The notes under the pieces: generated by a model | Databases searched by the model: none | What the model was told of the DNA's origin: nothing | What the model saw: only the letters and a program-made list of their open reading frames with translations | Origin: Paenacidovorax caeni | GTDB lineage: Bacteria; Pseudomonadota; Gammaproteobacteria; Burkholderiales; Burkholderiaceae_C | Length of the DNA stretch: 42,734 bases | Direction: 5' to 3' | Assembly: GCF_001298675.1 (NCBI RefSeq) | Contig: NZ_CYIG01000032.1 | Span: 1-42,734 of the forward strand | Translations under genes and position numbers: made by a program | In this document: positions 1 through 9,803 of the stretch, piece after piece | Position numbering within the stretch: position 1 is the stretch's first letter | How the letters are laid out: the number at the start of each line of letters is the position of its first letter

Positions 1-315
1 CTGGTCGAGGCGAAGCTTGGCGTTCACCAACGGGCGGGTGGCACGGATGACGGTGGAGTGCCGTATCTCATGCAGGTGTGCGGCCAGAGCCTGGTGCTGC
101 TGGCGCAGCTGCTCCAGTGCCTGGGCTGCCGTCTGGTGCTCTGCCAGCTGTGCCTGGGCCGTCTGTAGCGCCGACAGCGCCTGGCGGTGGGCGTACTGCA
201 GCTCGCTGAGTTTTTGTTCGGCGTGTGCCAGCTGCGCGCTTTGCGTCTGCACGAGCGACAGAAGATCGGCGGCACTCAGCGGCTCGGAAGGGGGCCTATC
301 GCGGGGGGGGGTCAT
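1..315 (-). CDS. Coiled-coil N-terminus of a probable polysaccharide-biosynthesis protein (partial)
   Basis: An open frame starts with ATG at 315 and runs without a stop to the window edge, giving the first 105 residues. Residues 1-15 are Pro/Arg rich. Residues about 15-85 are Gln/Ala/Leu rich with heptad-like spacing and should form a coiled coil. They are followed by STVIRATRPL (about 88-97). A coiled coil followed by a short segment of this type is common in large bacterial glycosyltransferases and other O-antigen proteins, but no catalytic domain is visible here. The divergent neighbours are two sugar transferases, which supports a role in surface glycan assembly. The family assignment is inference; the open frame and coiled coil are seen directly. 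Confidence 0.6.
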   Translation of the reverse strand, partial: MTPPRDRPPSEPLSAADLLSLVQTQSAQLAHAEQKLSELQYAHRQALSALQTAQAQLAEHQTAAQALEQLRQQHQALAAHLHEIRHSTVIRATRPLVNAKLRLDQ

Positions 316-360
316 GGCGAAATTATCCTGGATCGGTGGCTGTCAACGCCTGCGTCACTC

Positions 361-413
361 TTTTTTTGATAGCTACTTGCGCTTGCTGCACAAGGGAAGA
401 CGTGATTTTTGCC
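361..413 (-). repeat. AGCGCTT palindromic repeat, copy a (decayed second arm)
   Basis: It reads TTTTTTTGATAGCTACTTGC and then GCTTGCTGCACAAG, the reverse orientation of the repeat family described at 18258. The second arm is degraded. It lies between the divergent coiled-coil gene and the GT2 gene, facing copy b. Confidence 0.6.
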
Positions 414-478
414 ATTTTTCAGCACGAGCCTGCGGGCTTGCATCTACCACGGTGCGTGCGTTGTCAGGATTCGCCCTG

Positions 479-525
479 TTTTTGGCCTTCAGGGTATATC
501 CAGAAAGCGCCATAAGCTATCAAAG
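479..525 (+). repeat. AGCGCTT palindromic repeat, copy b
   Basis: TTTTTGGCCTTCAGGG is followed by AAAGCGCCATAAGCTATCAA, the forward orientation of the family. Together with copy a it makes an inverted pair separated by about 65 bp upstream of the GT2 gene. Confidence 0.7.
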
Positions 526-600
526 GAGGAGCGGTTTGGGTGGCGTGGCGTTCCTTCTGTAACCTGGCGGGCCTGGTACTTGCCGGACAATCGCACACCC

Positions 601-1401
601 ATGCCCCCACTGCCCGCCTTCTCCGCTCCTGCGCACGCATCCGCCGCGAACCTGGTGGTGTCCATCGTCAGCCATGGCCATGGTGCGCAGGTGCAGGTGC
701 TGTTGCAGGCGCTGGCGCAGCGCTGCGCGGCGTCAGTAGCGCGGGTGGTGCTCACGCTGAATCTGCCCGAGGCACCCCCGTGTGCGCCTGCCGCGGGCTG
801 GCCGTTCGTGCTGGAGCTGCGCTGCAATGCCCAGCCCGCAGGCTTTGGCACCAACCACAACCGGGCCTTGGCGGGGGCGCCTGAGGCCTTTGTGTGCGTG
901 CTCAACCCCGACGTGGCCCTGCTCCCCGATGGCGCAGATCCGTTCGCTGCCCTGGTCCAGGCTGCCGGCATGCGCGGGGTGGGCTGCGCCTATCCGCTGC
1001 AGGTCGATGTCCAGGGGCGCGTGCAGGACAGCGAGCGCGCACTGCCCACCTTGGTGGCGCTGTGGCAGCGCCGTGTACGCCGGCGCGGCGAGCAGCGGCT
1101 CGACTGGGTCAACGGCGCCTGCCTGGTGTTGCCGTCTCCGGTCTGGGTAGCGCTGGGGGGCTTCGATGAGGGCTACCACATGTATTGCGAGGACGTCGAT
1201 CTGTGCCTGCGCCTGCGTTTGGCGGGCTGGGCCCTGGTGGGCGCTGCCGCCGTGGTGGTGCATGCAGGCGACCGCGCCAGCCGTCGCGCCTGGCGGCCCC
1301 TGTGGTGGCATGTGCGCAGCCTGCTGCGGCTGTGGGCGTCTCCGGTCTTCTGGCGTGCCCGGGGGTTGCCTTCGTTACAGGGCGCAGTGCGGCCAGAGTA
1401 G
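601..1401 (+). CDS. GT2-family (rhamnosyltransferase-like) glycosyltransferase
   Basis: The 266-residue product resembles family 2 glycosyltransferases that add a sugar, often rhamnose, from a nucleotide donor to a lipid-linked glycan on the cytoplasmic face. The N-terminal strand NLVVSIVSHGHG (17-28), GFGTNHNRAL (81-90), the metal-site region LNPDVALL (101-108, NPD in place of DxD) and GGFDEGYHMYCEDVDLCLR (186-204) follow the family order. The start at 601 is preferred because an upstream in-frame Met at 409 would translate the repeat DNA; no clear Shine-Dalgarno sequence precedes either. The stop lies 14 bp before the next gene, so the two are probably co-transcribed. The donor and acceptor sugars cannot be read from the sequence. 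Confidence 0.85.
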   Translation: MPPLPAFSAPAHASAANLVVSIVSHGHGAQVQVLLQALAQRCAASVARVVLTLNLPEAPPCAPAAGWPFVLELRCNAQPAGFGTNHNRALAGAPEAFVCVLNPDVALLPDGADPFAALVQAAGMRGVGCAYPLQVDVQGRVQDSERALPTLVALWQRRVRRRGEQRLDWVNGACLVLPSPVWVALGGFDEGYHMYCEDVDLCLRLRLAGWALVGAAAVVVHAGDRASRRAWRPLWWHVRSLLRLWASPVFWRARGLPSLQGAVRPE

Positions 1402-1415
1402 GATCACCCCCCCAT

Positions 1416-2519
1416 ATGATTTGGCTTTCCGTGATTGCATTCCTGACAGCCGCGTTTGCTGCGGGGGGCGTGGTGCGCTGGGCGCACGGCCACACGGCCG
1501 CCTATGGGCACGAGATGCCCCAGCGTTTTCACCTCGGCAACGTGCCGCGCCTGGGGGGACTGGCCATGCTGGCGGGCATCGTCGCCAGCTGGGGGCTTGG
1601 GGGGCTTGTGTCGGCGTTCTGGGGGGATCCGGCTTCGCTGCGCATTGGCGCGTGGGCGGGTTGGTGGCTGGTGGCGCTGCTGCCCGCTGCATTCGGCGGC
1701 ATGGCCGAGGACGCGACCCAGCGCCTGACCGTGCGCTACCGCCTGCTGCTGACCGGCCTGAGCGGCGCGCTCGCCGTCGTCGTACTCGACTTGCACGTGC
1801 CGCGCCTGGGCATGCCGTGGCTTGACGCACTGCTGTTGGTGGCGCCGTGGCTGGGCTGGGCCATTGCCCTGTTGGCCGTGACAGGCCTGCCCCATGCGTT
1901 CAACATCATTGACGGCTACAACGGCCTGGCGGGTATGGTGGCGCTCATCGTGTGCCTGGCGTTGGCGCATGTGGCGCTGCAGGTGGGGGACCGCGGCCTG
2001 GCGGCGCTGCTGGTGGCCACGGCGGCAGCTACAGGGGGGTTTCTGGTGTGGAATTACCCGCGCGGCCTGCTGTTCGCAGGCGACGGCGGTGCTTACATCT
2101 GGGGCGTGGTGATTGCGCTGGCGAGCCTGACCCTGGTGCAGCGCAATCCTGACGTATCGCCCTGGTTCCCGGTGCTGCTGCTGATTTATCCGCTCTGGGA
2201 AACGGTGTTCTCTATCTACCGCAAGTTGGCCCGGGGTGTGTCGCCCGGGGTGGCCGATGCACTGCACTTCCATCAACTGATCTACCGCCGCATTGTGCGC
2301 AGTGTGTTCCATGAGGACATGTCGCGCCGCATGCTCAAGCGTAACAACCGCACTTCGCCCTATCTCTGGGCCTTCACCATGCTCACGGTGGTGCCCGCGC
2401 TGCTGTTCTGGAGCAACACGCCGGTTCTGATGGCGCTGTGCGTGCTGTTCTGCGTGTGCTATGTCACGGCGTACCTGGCGATCGTGCGCTTCAAGGTGCC
2501 CGAGTGGGTGCGTCGCTGA
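1416..2519 (+). CDS. WecA/MraY-type undecaprenyl-phosphate sugar-1-phosphate transferase (GT4)
   Basis: This 367-residue polytopic membrane protein of the PNPT superfamily would transfer a sugar-1-phosphate from UDP-sugar to undecaprenyl phosphate, starting a lipid-linked glycan. Visible signatures are VPRLGGLAM (43-51), the acidic AEDATQR (97-103), NIIDGYNGLAG (163-173), GDGGAY (222-227) and the cytoplasmic HFHQLIYRR (284-292), which matches the family's histidine motif. Many hydrophobic stretches give about ten membrane helices. The start at 1416 fits the usual N-terminal helix; the frame is open further upstream but overlaps the GT2 gene. With its neighbours it marks the end of an O-antigen or capsule-like locus. 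MraY itself is unlikely because no cell-wall genes are nearby. Confidence 0.88.
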   Translation: MIWLSVIAFLTAAFAAGGVVRWAHGHTAAYGHEMPQRFHLGNVPRLGGLAMLAGIVASWGLGGLVSAFWGDPASLRIGAWAGWWLVALLPAAFGGMAEDATQRLTVRYRLLLTGLSGALAVVVLDLHVPRLGMPWLDALLLVAPWLGWAIALLAVTGLPHAFNIIDGYNGLAGMVALIVCLALAHVALQVGDRGLAALLVATAAATGGFLVWNYPRGLLFAGDGGAYIWGVVIALASLTLVQRNPDVSPWFPVLLLIYPLWETVFSIYRKLARGVSPGVADALHFHQLIYRRIVRSVFHEDMSRRMLKRNNRTSPYLWAFTMLTVVPALLFWSNTPVLMALCVLFCVCYVTAYLAIVRFKVPEWVRR

Positions 2520-2568
2520 CGCCGGTGCGCTGCGTCGCTGCAGACTGCACATGAATGGCGTTTTTGCG

Positions 2569-2640
2569 CCCAGGGCCTCGTTGCAAATCATCGCGATCGC
2601 TGCCCCTGTCACGGTGGTTTCCGTTGAGCCCTGGGCCGGA
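2569..2640. repeat. Inverted repeat (stem-loop) between the GT4 gene and argB
   Basis: GCCCAGGGCCTC near 2569 faces GAGCCCTGGGC near 2628-2638, enclosing about 45 bp. Inside is GTTGCAAATCATCGCGATCG, which partly resembles the core of the 165-bp palindromes at 5859 and 21036 (GTTGCAAATCCTCGCCATAG). It may be a decayed relative or a chance hairpin. Confidence 0.3.
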
Positions 2641-2732
2641 TGCATTGGCTCCATTTTGTTCCGTCATGGGCGGGGCCGCACGCGAGCTGCTGCACAATCC
2701 GAGAGTTACTGAACCTTCCGACCGCACCGCAC

Positions 2733-3623
2733 ATGACCGACCCGCTCACCATCGCACCGCGCGACAAGGCCGAAATCCTCGCCCAGGCGCTGCCCTATAT
2801 CCGCAAGTTCCACGGCAAGACCATGGTCATCAAGTACGGCGGCAACGCCATGACCGACCCAGAGCTGCAGCAGGACTTCGCCGAGGACGTGGTTCTGCTC
2901 AAGCTGGTGGGCATCAACCCGGTGGTGGTGCATGGCGGCGGGCCGCAGATCGAGACGGCGCTCAAGCGCCTGGGCAAGCAAGGGCACTTCATCCAGGGCA
3001 TGCGCGTGACCGACGCGGAGACCATGGAGGTGGTGGAGTGGGTGCTGGCCGGCGAGGTTCAGCAGGACATCGTGGGCCTCATCAACCAAGCCGGCGGCAA
3101 GGCCGTCGGCCTGACGGGGCGCGACGGCGGGCTGATCCGCGCCCAGAAGCTGAAGCTGCGCGACCATAAAGACCCCAGCATCGAGCACGACGTGGGCCAG
3201 GTGGGCGATATCGTGGCGATCGACCCCAGCGTCGTCAAGGCGCTGCAGGACGATGCGTTCATCCCGGTCGTCAGCCCGATCGGCTTTGGCGATGCCAACG
3301 AGAGCTACAACATCAACGCCGATGTGGTCGCCAGCAAGCTGGCCACCGTGCTGCAGGCGGAAAAGCTGCTGCTCCTGACCAACATCCCCGGCGTACTTGA
3401 CAAGCAGGGGCAGTTGCTGCCGGAGTTGACCTCGGCACAGATCGATGCGCTGATTGACGATGGCACGATTTCCGGCGGCATGTTGCCCAAGCTGGCGGGT
3501 GCCATCGATGCGGCCAAGGCGGGCGTGAAGGCGGTGCACATCGTCGATGGCCGCGTGCCCCATGCGATGCTGCTGGAAATCCTGACCGACCAAGCCTACG
3601 GCACGATGATCCGCAGCGAATAA
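2733..3623 (+). CDS. argB: Acetylglutamate kinase
   Basis: The 296-residue product phosphorylates N-acetyl-L-glutamate with ATP, the second step of arginine synthesis, in the cytoplasm. Amino-acid-kinase signatures are present: VIKYGGNAM with Lys34, [10 protein letters not shown] (64-73), GMRVTD (89-94) and GLTGRDGGL (126-134). The C-terminal part carries [10 protein letters not shown] and [11 protein letters not shown], typical of arginine-sensitive ArgB. The Met at 2733 gives the standard length; the frame is open upstream but non-homologous. ArgB stands alone, after a 213-bp gap and before a terminator shared with the convergent tgt. No other arg gene is in the window. Confidence 0.96.
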   Translation: MTDPLTIAPRDKAEILAQALPYIRKFHGKTMVIKYGGNAMTDPELQQDFAEDVVLLKLVGINPVVVHGGGPQIETALKRLGKQGHFIQGMRVTDAETMEVVEWVLAGEVQQDIVGLINQAGGKAVGLTGRDGGLIRAQKLKLRDHKDPSIEHDVGQVGDIVAIDPSVVKALQDDAFIPVVSPIGFGDANESYNINADVVASKLATVLQAEKLLLLTNIPGVLDKQGQLLPELTSAQIDALIDDGTISGGMLPKLAGAIDAAKAGVKAVHIVDGRVPHAMLLEILTDQAYGTMIRSE

Positions 3624-3643
3624 GCACGCCGCTGCCGCAGCCA

Positions 3644-3677
3644 AAGCCCCATGGCCGTGGCCATGGGGCTTTTCTTT
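3644..3677. terminator. Bidirectional intrinsic terminator between argB and tgt
   Basis: AAGCCCCATGGCC (3644-3656) pairs with GGCCATGGGGCTT (3659-3671), followed by TTTCTTT on the plus strand. The minus-strand reading also ends the hairpin with a T-rich stretch. It lies between the converging stops of argB (3623) and tgt (3681), so it serves both. Confidence 0.85.
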
Positions 3678-3680
3678 GGC

Positions 3681-4883
<1,203 letters not shown>

Positions 4884-4918
4884 CTACACTGGTTCCCTCT
4901 AACCAAGGAGAGAAAACA

Positions 4919-5380
4919 ATGCTGAGAATTCTGGTCGCTGCCGACGGTTCCGAACTGGCCCTGGACGCCGTGCGCCACGCGTTGATGCTGGTGCGCCGCG
5001 GCGGCCTGCAGGCCACGTTGGTGCTGGGCCATGTGCAGGAAGAGGCTTCGCTGATCGAGCTGGCCACGCAGGGCGCGGATGCCGTGGCCACGGCCAGCGT
5101 CGAGGCGGGCCAGCACCTGTTGGCCTCAGCGGTGGCACTGGTGGAGGCTGCGGGCGTGCCCTACGAGACGGAAATTGCCCTCGGCCCGGTGGCGGCCACG
5201 CTGGCGGACATGGCGGAGCGTTGCGGCTGCGATGCGCTCATCATCGGCGCGCGCGGACTGGGCGGGCTGCGTGGCGCTTGGTTGGGGTCGGTGTCGCAGG
5301 CGCTGGTGCACCAGTGCACGGTGCCGGTGACGGTGGTCAAACACCCTGAGCCGCAGGAAGTGATTGACGCCGACGCTTGA
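4919..5380 (+). CDS. Universal stress protein (UspA family)
   Basis: The 153-residue cytoplasmic protein has the single Usp fold: an N-terminal strand with the ATP-site Asp (ILVAADGSELA, residues 4-14), and the C-terminal nucleotide loop GARGLGGLRGAWLGSVSQ followed by the PVTVVK strand. These match the ATP-binding Usp subgroup. A good ribosome site, AAGGAG, lies 8 bases before the ATG. The gene is monocistronic, divergent from tgt, and its 3' end meets a repeat copy at 5391. Its precise stress role cannot be told from sequence. Confidence 0.92.
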   Translation: MLRILVAADGSELALDAVRHALMLVRRGGLQATLVLGHVQEEASLIELATQGADAVATASVEAGQHLLASAVALVEAAGVPYETEIALGPVAATLADMAERCGCDALIIGARGLGGLRGAWLGSVSQALVHQCTVPVTVVKHPEPQEVIDADA

Positions 5381-5390
5381 TGTGCTACTT

Positions 5391-5441
5391 AAAGAAGAGC
5401 TGTCAGCGCTTGCTAGATAAGCGCTAGGCTGCTTTTTTATA
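5391..5441 (-). repeat. AGCGCTT palindromic repeat, copy c
   Basis: Reverse orientation: AGCTGTCAGCGCTTGC, a short loop, AAGCGCTAGGCTGC and a T-run. It fills the gap between the usp stop and the convergent gene at 5424. It contains that gene's stop codon (5424-5426) and its last codons, and may also act as a terminator. Confidence 0.8.
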
Positions 5442-5810
5442 GGAAGATTCGTGGCGCTGCAGCTTGCCGTGCGGCAGGCTGGCCAGGCGCTTGAACATGC
5501 GGCGGCAGTAGCCCGCGATCCACAGGCATTTGTTCAGCTCGTCCACCGGCAGCGGGCCGGAGACGACCACCAGGTCATTGGCCTCGGCCAGGGCGCCTGC
5601 GGCACGCAGGCGGCGGCGGTGGTGGGCGGCCCAGGACTGGATGCGCGTCGGGTTGCCGTGCTGGTGCACCTGGCCGGTGAACAGGTCGAAGGCGATGGCC
5701 ACGGTATCCGTTTTGAGCTTGAAGCGGCGCTCACCCGTGACGGCACTGGGCGCATCGCGCATGTCGTACAGGTAGTAGTTGCCGGCCTTGAGCTGGTATT
5801 GCAAATCCAT
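5424..5810 (-). CDS. Conserved-looking hypothetical protein, 128 aa
   Basis: The small soluble basic protein begins MDLQYQLKAGNYYLYDMRDA and has no signal peptide or membrane segment. It is rich in Arg/His/Lys in the middle (HHRRRLRAAG) and has LNKCLWIAGYCRRMFKRL towards the end. I do not recognise the family. Codon use and compositional bias look like those of a real gene. Its last residues (YKKAA) and stop codon lie inside the palindromic repeat at 5391-5441, so the C-terminus may have been rewritten by the repeat. Upstream is a 391-bp gap holding palindromic element A. Confidence 0.65.
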   Translation of the reverse strand: MDLQYQLKAGNYYLYDMRDAPSAVTGERRFKLKTDTVAIAFDLFTGQVHQHGNPTRIQSWAAHHRRRLRAAGALAEANDLVVVSGPLPVDELNKCLWIAGYCRRMFKRLASLPHGKLQRHESSYKKAA

Positions 5811-6201
5811 GGATTTTCCTTCGGGCGCTGTGGTCTGGGGACGGGACGCCGCGGGGCTTTAGGGCAACGCTGAACAAGTCCCCGCGCGTCGCGCATCCCC
5901 GCTTTGGAACGGTCTGCTGTGTTGCAAATCCTCGCCATAGCTACGGCTATGGCTGCGGTTTGCGCCTTGCATCCCATTCCAAACCAGGGCGCGCGCCATC
6001 GCGGGGACTTGTTCAACGTTGCCTTAGTGTGAAACGGCGGCAAGTGGCTGCAAATGGCCGCTTGTCGTCGCATCTCCTCCCTTCGTATATCCCCGCTTGC
6101 AGGAGTGCGTGCATTGTGGCCGCAGCCCTGGTGGGATTCAAGCAAGGAGGGGCGCGCAACCGTAACCGGTTGTGACCTGGCTCAAGGCATTGTCAGCCGC
6201 A
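5811..6201. other. 391-bp gap between two minus-strand genes
   Basis: The gap contains the long palindromic element at 5859-6027. The rest (5811-5858 and 6028-6201) shows no convincing gene, terminator or repeat. Short open frames here are artefacts of the palindrome. Confidence 0.6.
5859..6027. repeat. Long palindromic (MITE-like) element A
   Basis: AGGGCAACGCTGAACAAGTC at 5861 and its continuation CCCGCG match the reverse complement of 6001-6026 with two differences over 26 bp. Complementarity continues inward (TTTGGAACGG against CCATTCCAAA). The centre is GCCATAGC-TACG-GCTATGGC (5934-5953), flanked by GCAAATCCTC and TGCGGTTTGC. The whole unit can fold as one ~165-bp cruciform or hairpin. 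TA dinucleotides sit at both ends. It encodes no protein. Element B at 21036 is a relative in inverted orientation. Confidence 0.85.
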
Positions 6202-6650
6202 TCACCAGCCGCTTTGCTTGCGCAGCACGAATGGCACGGGCGCGGGCGCCGGGCCGCTGGCGCCCGGGGTGGCCTCGGGGCTCCAGGTGCCGCGGATTTC
6301 CTTGCCGCAGCGGCCCTCGGTGACTTCGCCCAGCCAGGTGGCGCTGATGCGCTTGCCATCCTCCGACTCCTCCAGCGTGAGCTGGCCGTCGTCCACGTCG
6401 CCCACGACCTGCACCGTCCGTCCACCGCGCTGCAGGGTGCCGCGCACGCTGTCGCGCAGCTCCGGGTGCGGCCCCAGGCGCAGTGCCTCGCTCTGGCCGC
6501 CGAGCTCGGCCTGCCATTGGCCCAGCAGATGGCGCTGCTGCATGTCTGCGGCGGCGGTGCAGGGTACGTGTTCGGTTTGTGAGGATTTTTGCGCCCAAAC
6601 GCTTGCGGAGAAAGCGCTGGCAGCTATCAAAAAAAGAGTGGCAATGCGGG

Positions 6651-6654
<4 letters not shown>
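6202..6654 (-). CDS. Putative periplasmic protein with a repeat-derived signal peptide, 150 aa
   Basis: The product begins MTRIATLFLIAASAFSAS, followed by VWAQ, a Sec signal peptide with likely cleavage after VWA. The mature part is small and acidic (DVDDGQLTLEESEDGKRI) and carries a single Cys pair candidate (PCTA and GRCGKE). It resembles small lipocalin- or DUF-type periplasmic proteins, but I do not recognise a family. Its ATG overlaps the stop of the upstream helicase gene (ATGA at 6651-6654), so translation is probably coupled. The signal peptide is encoded almost entirely by the palindromic repeat at 6584-6637, in the same frame as in DsbD at 23412. Confidence 0.75.
6584..6637 (+). repeat. 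AGCGCTT palindromic repeat, copy d, inside a signal-peptide coding region
   Basis: ATTTTTGCGCCCAAACGCTT, then GCGGAG, then AAAGCGCTGGCAGCTATCAA. Read on the minus strand it encodes LIAASAFSASVWAQK of the gene at 6202-6654. Confidence 0.85.
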
Positions 6655-8714
<2,060 letters not shown>

Positions 8715-8802
8715 GGGAGGAAGGAGGGGCAGATCGGGCGGGCGCAAGCGTGGAGCGCGCATGATAGCGGCGGAAAAAATTTCACGGGCCCGAGTCCTGG
8801 GC

Positions 8803-8820
8803 CGCCCTGCGCGCAGGGCG
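8803..8820. promoter_or_regulatory. 18-bp perfect palindrome upstream of the AEC transporter
   Basis: CGCCCTGCGCGCAGGGCG is its own reverse complement and ends 11 bp before the GTG start at 8832, in the 117-bp divergent gap between the rep helicase and the transporter. It could be an operator or a 5'-leader hairpin; function is not shown. Confidence 0.35.
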
Positions 8821-8831
8821 AGAATGCGCCG

Positions 8832-9785
8832 GTGCTCTCCGTCCTACAAATCACCTTTCCGTTCTTCGCCCTGGTGCTGTGCGGCTACCTGGCAACGCGC
8901 ACCGGCGTGCTGCCGGTGCCGGCCATCGGCGGGCTGAACACCTTCGTGCTGTACTTCGCGCTGCCGTGCATGCTGTACCGCTTCGGCGCGGGCACGCCCA
9001 TTGCGCAGCTGCTCGACCCGGTGGTGGGCGGCGTGTACCTGCTGTGCGCGCTGCTCTTGGTGGGCGTGACCATCGCCGCCACGCGGCGCGGGCGCATTGG
9101 CTGGAACGATGCGGCCTTCGGCGCGCTGGTCACGGCGTTTCCCAACTCGGGTTTCATGGGCGTGCCGCTGCTGGTGGCGCTGCTGGGCCAGGCCAGCGCG
9201 GGGCCGGTCATCGTCACCATGGCGCTGGACATGTGCGTTACCAGCTCGCTGTGCATCGCGCTGTCGCGCCTGGATGGCGCGGGTGCGCACGGCGCGGCGG
9301 TGGCGCTGCGCAACGCCCTGCGCGGCATGGCCGTGAACCCCATGCCCTGGGCCATCTTCCTGGGCGCGCTGGCTTCGGCGCTGCAGTGGCGCTTGCCCAC
9401 GCCGGTGGACCAGACCCTGGCCATGCTGGCTGGCGCAGCCTCGCCGGTGGCGTTGTTCACCCTCGGCGCGGTGCTGGCGCGCTCGCAAACCAGCCTGCAT
9501 GAACAAGTGCCCTGGCGCCAGTACGTGCCGCTGGCGCTGGCCAAGCTGGTACTGCACCCGCTGCTGGTGTGGGGTGTGGGCCGGGCTGCCATCGCCCTGG
9601 GGGCGCCTTTGTCGGACTTCACCCTGACAGCGCTGGTGCTGGTGGCGGCGCTGCCCAGCGCCAGCAACGTGGTGCTGCTGGTGGAGCGCTTTGGCGCCCA
9701 CGGCGGGCGCGTGGCACGCATCATCCTGGTGTCGACGGTGCTCGCTTTCCTGAGCTTTTCCGCGGCCGTGGCGCTGCTTGCGTGA
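8832..9785 (+). CDS. AEC-family (auxin efflux carrier type) transporter
   Basis: The 317-residue inner-membrane protein has about ten hydrophobic segments in the AEC arrangement. The start ITFPFFALVLCGYLATR is followed by FVLYFALPCMLYRFGAGTP, then FPNSGFMGVPLL in the first half. ASPVALFTLGAVLAR and ALPSASNVVLLVERFG lie in the second. Bacterial members export or import small carboxylates or amino-acid-like anions; the substrate is not predictable. No ATG fits, so the GTG at 8832, which gives the family N-terminus, is chosen. The open frame extends far upstream only as the antisense of the helicase. It converges on phoD with an 18-bp gap and no terminator. Confidence 0.88.
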   Translation: MLSVLQITFPFFALVLCGYLATRTGVLPVPAIGGLNTFVLYFALPCMLYRFGAGTPIAQLLDPVVGGVYLLCALLLVGVTIAATRRGRIGWNDAAFGALVTAFPNSGFMGVPLLVALLGQASAGPVIVTMALDMCVTSSLCIALSRLDGAGAHGAAVALRNALRGMAVNPMPWAIFLGALASALQWRLPTPVDQTLAMLAGAASPVALFTLGAVLARSQTSLHEQVPWRQYVPLALAKLVLHPLLVWGVGRAAIALGAPLSDFTLTALVLVAALPSASNVVLLVERFGAHGGRVARIILVSTVLAFLSFSAAVALLA

Positions 9786-9803
9786 CGGCCGGGGAGCGGG
9801 GGC

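Noticed and set aside
5960-6175. Small open frames within palindromic element A and its flank
   Set aside because: They come from reading the palindrome; no ribosome site and no similarity between the two element copies at protein level beyond the shared hairpin.
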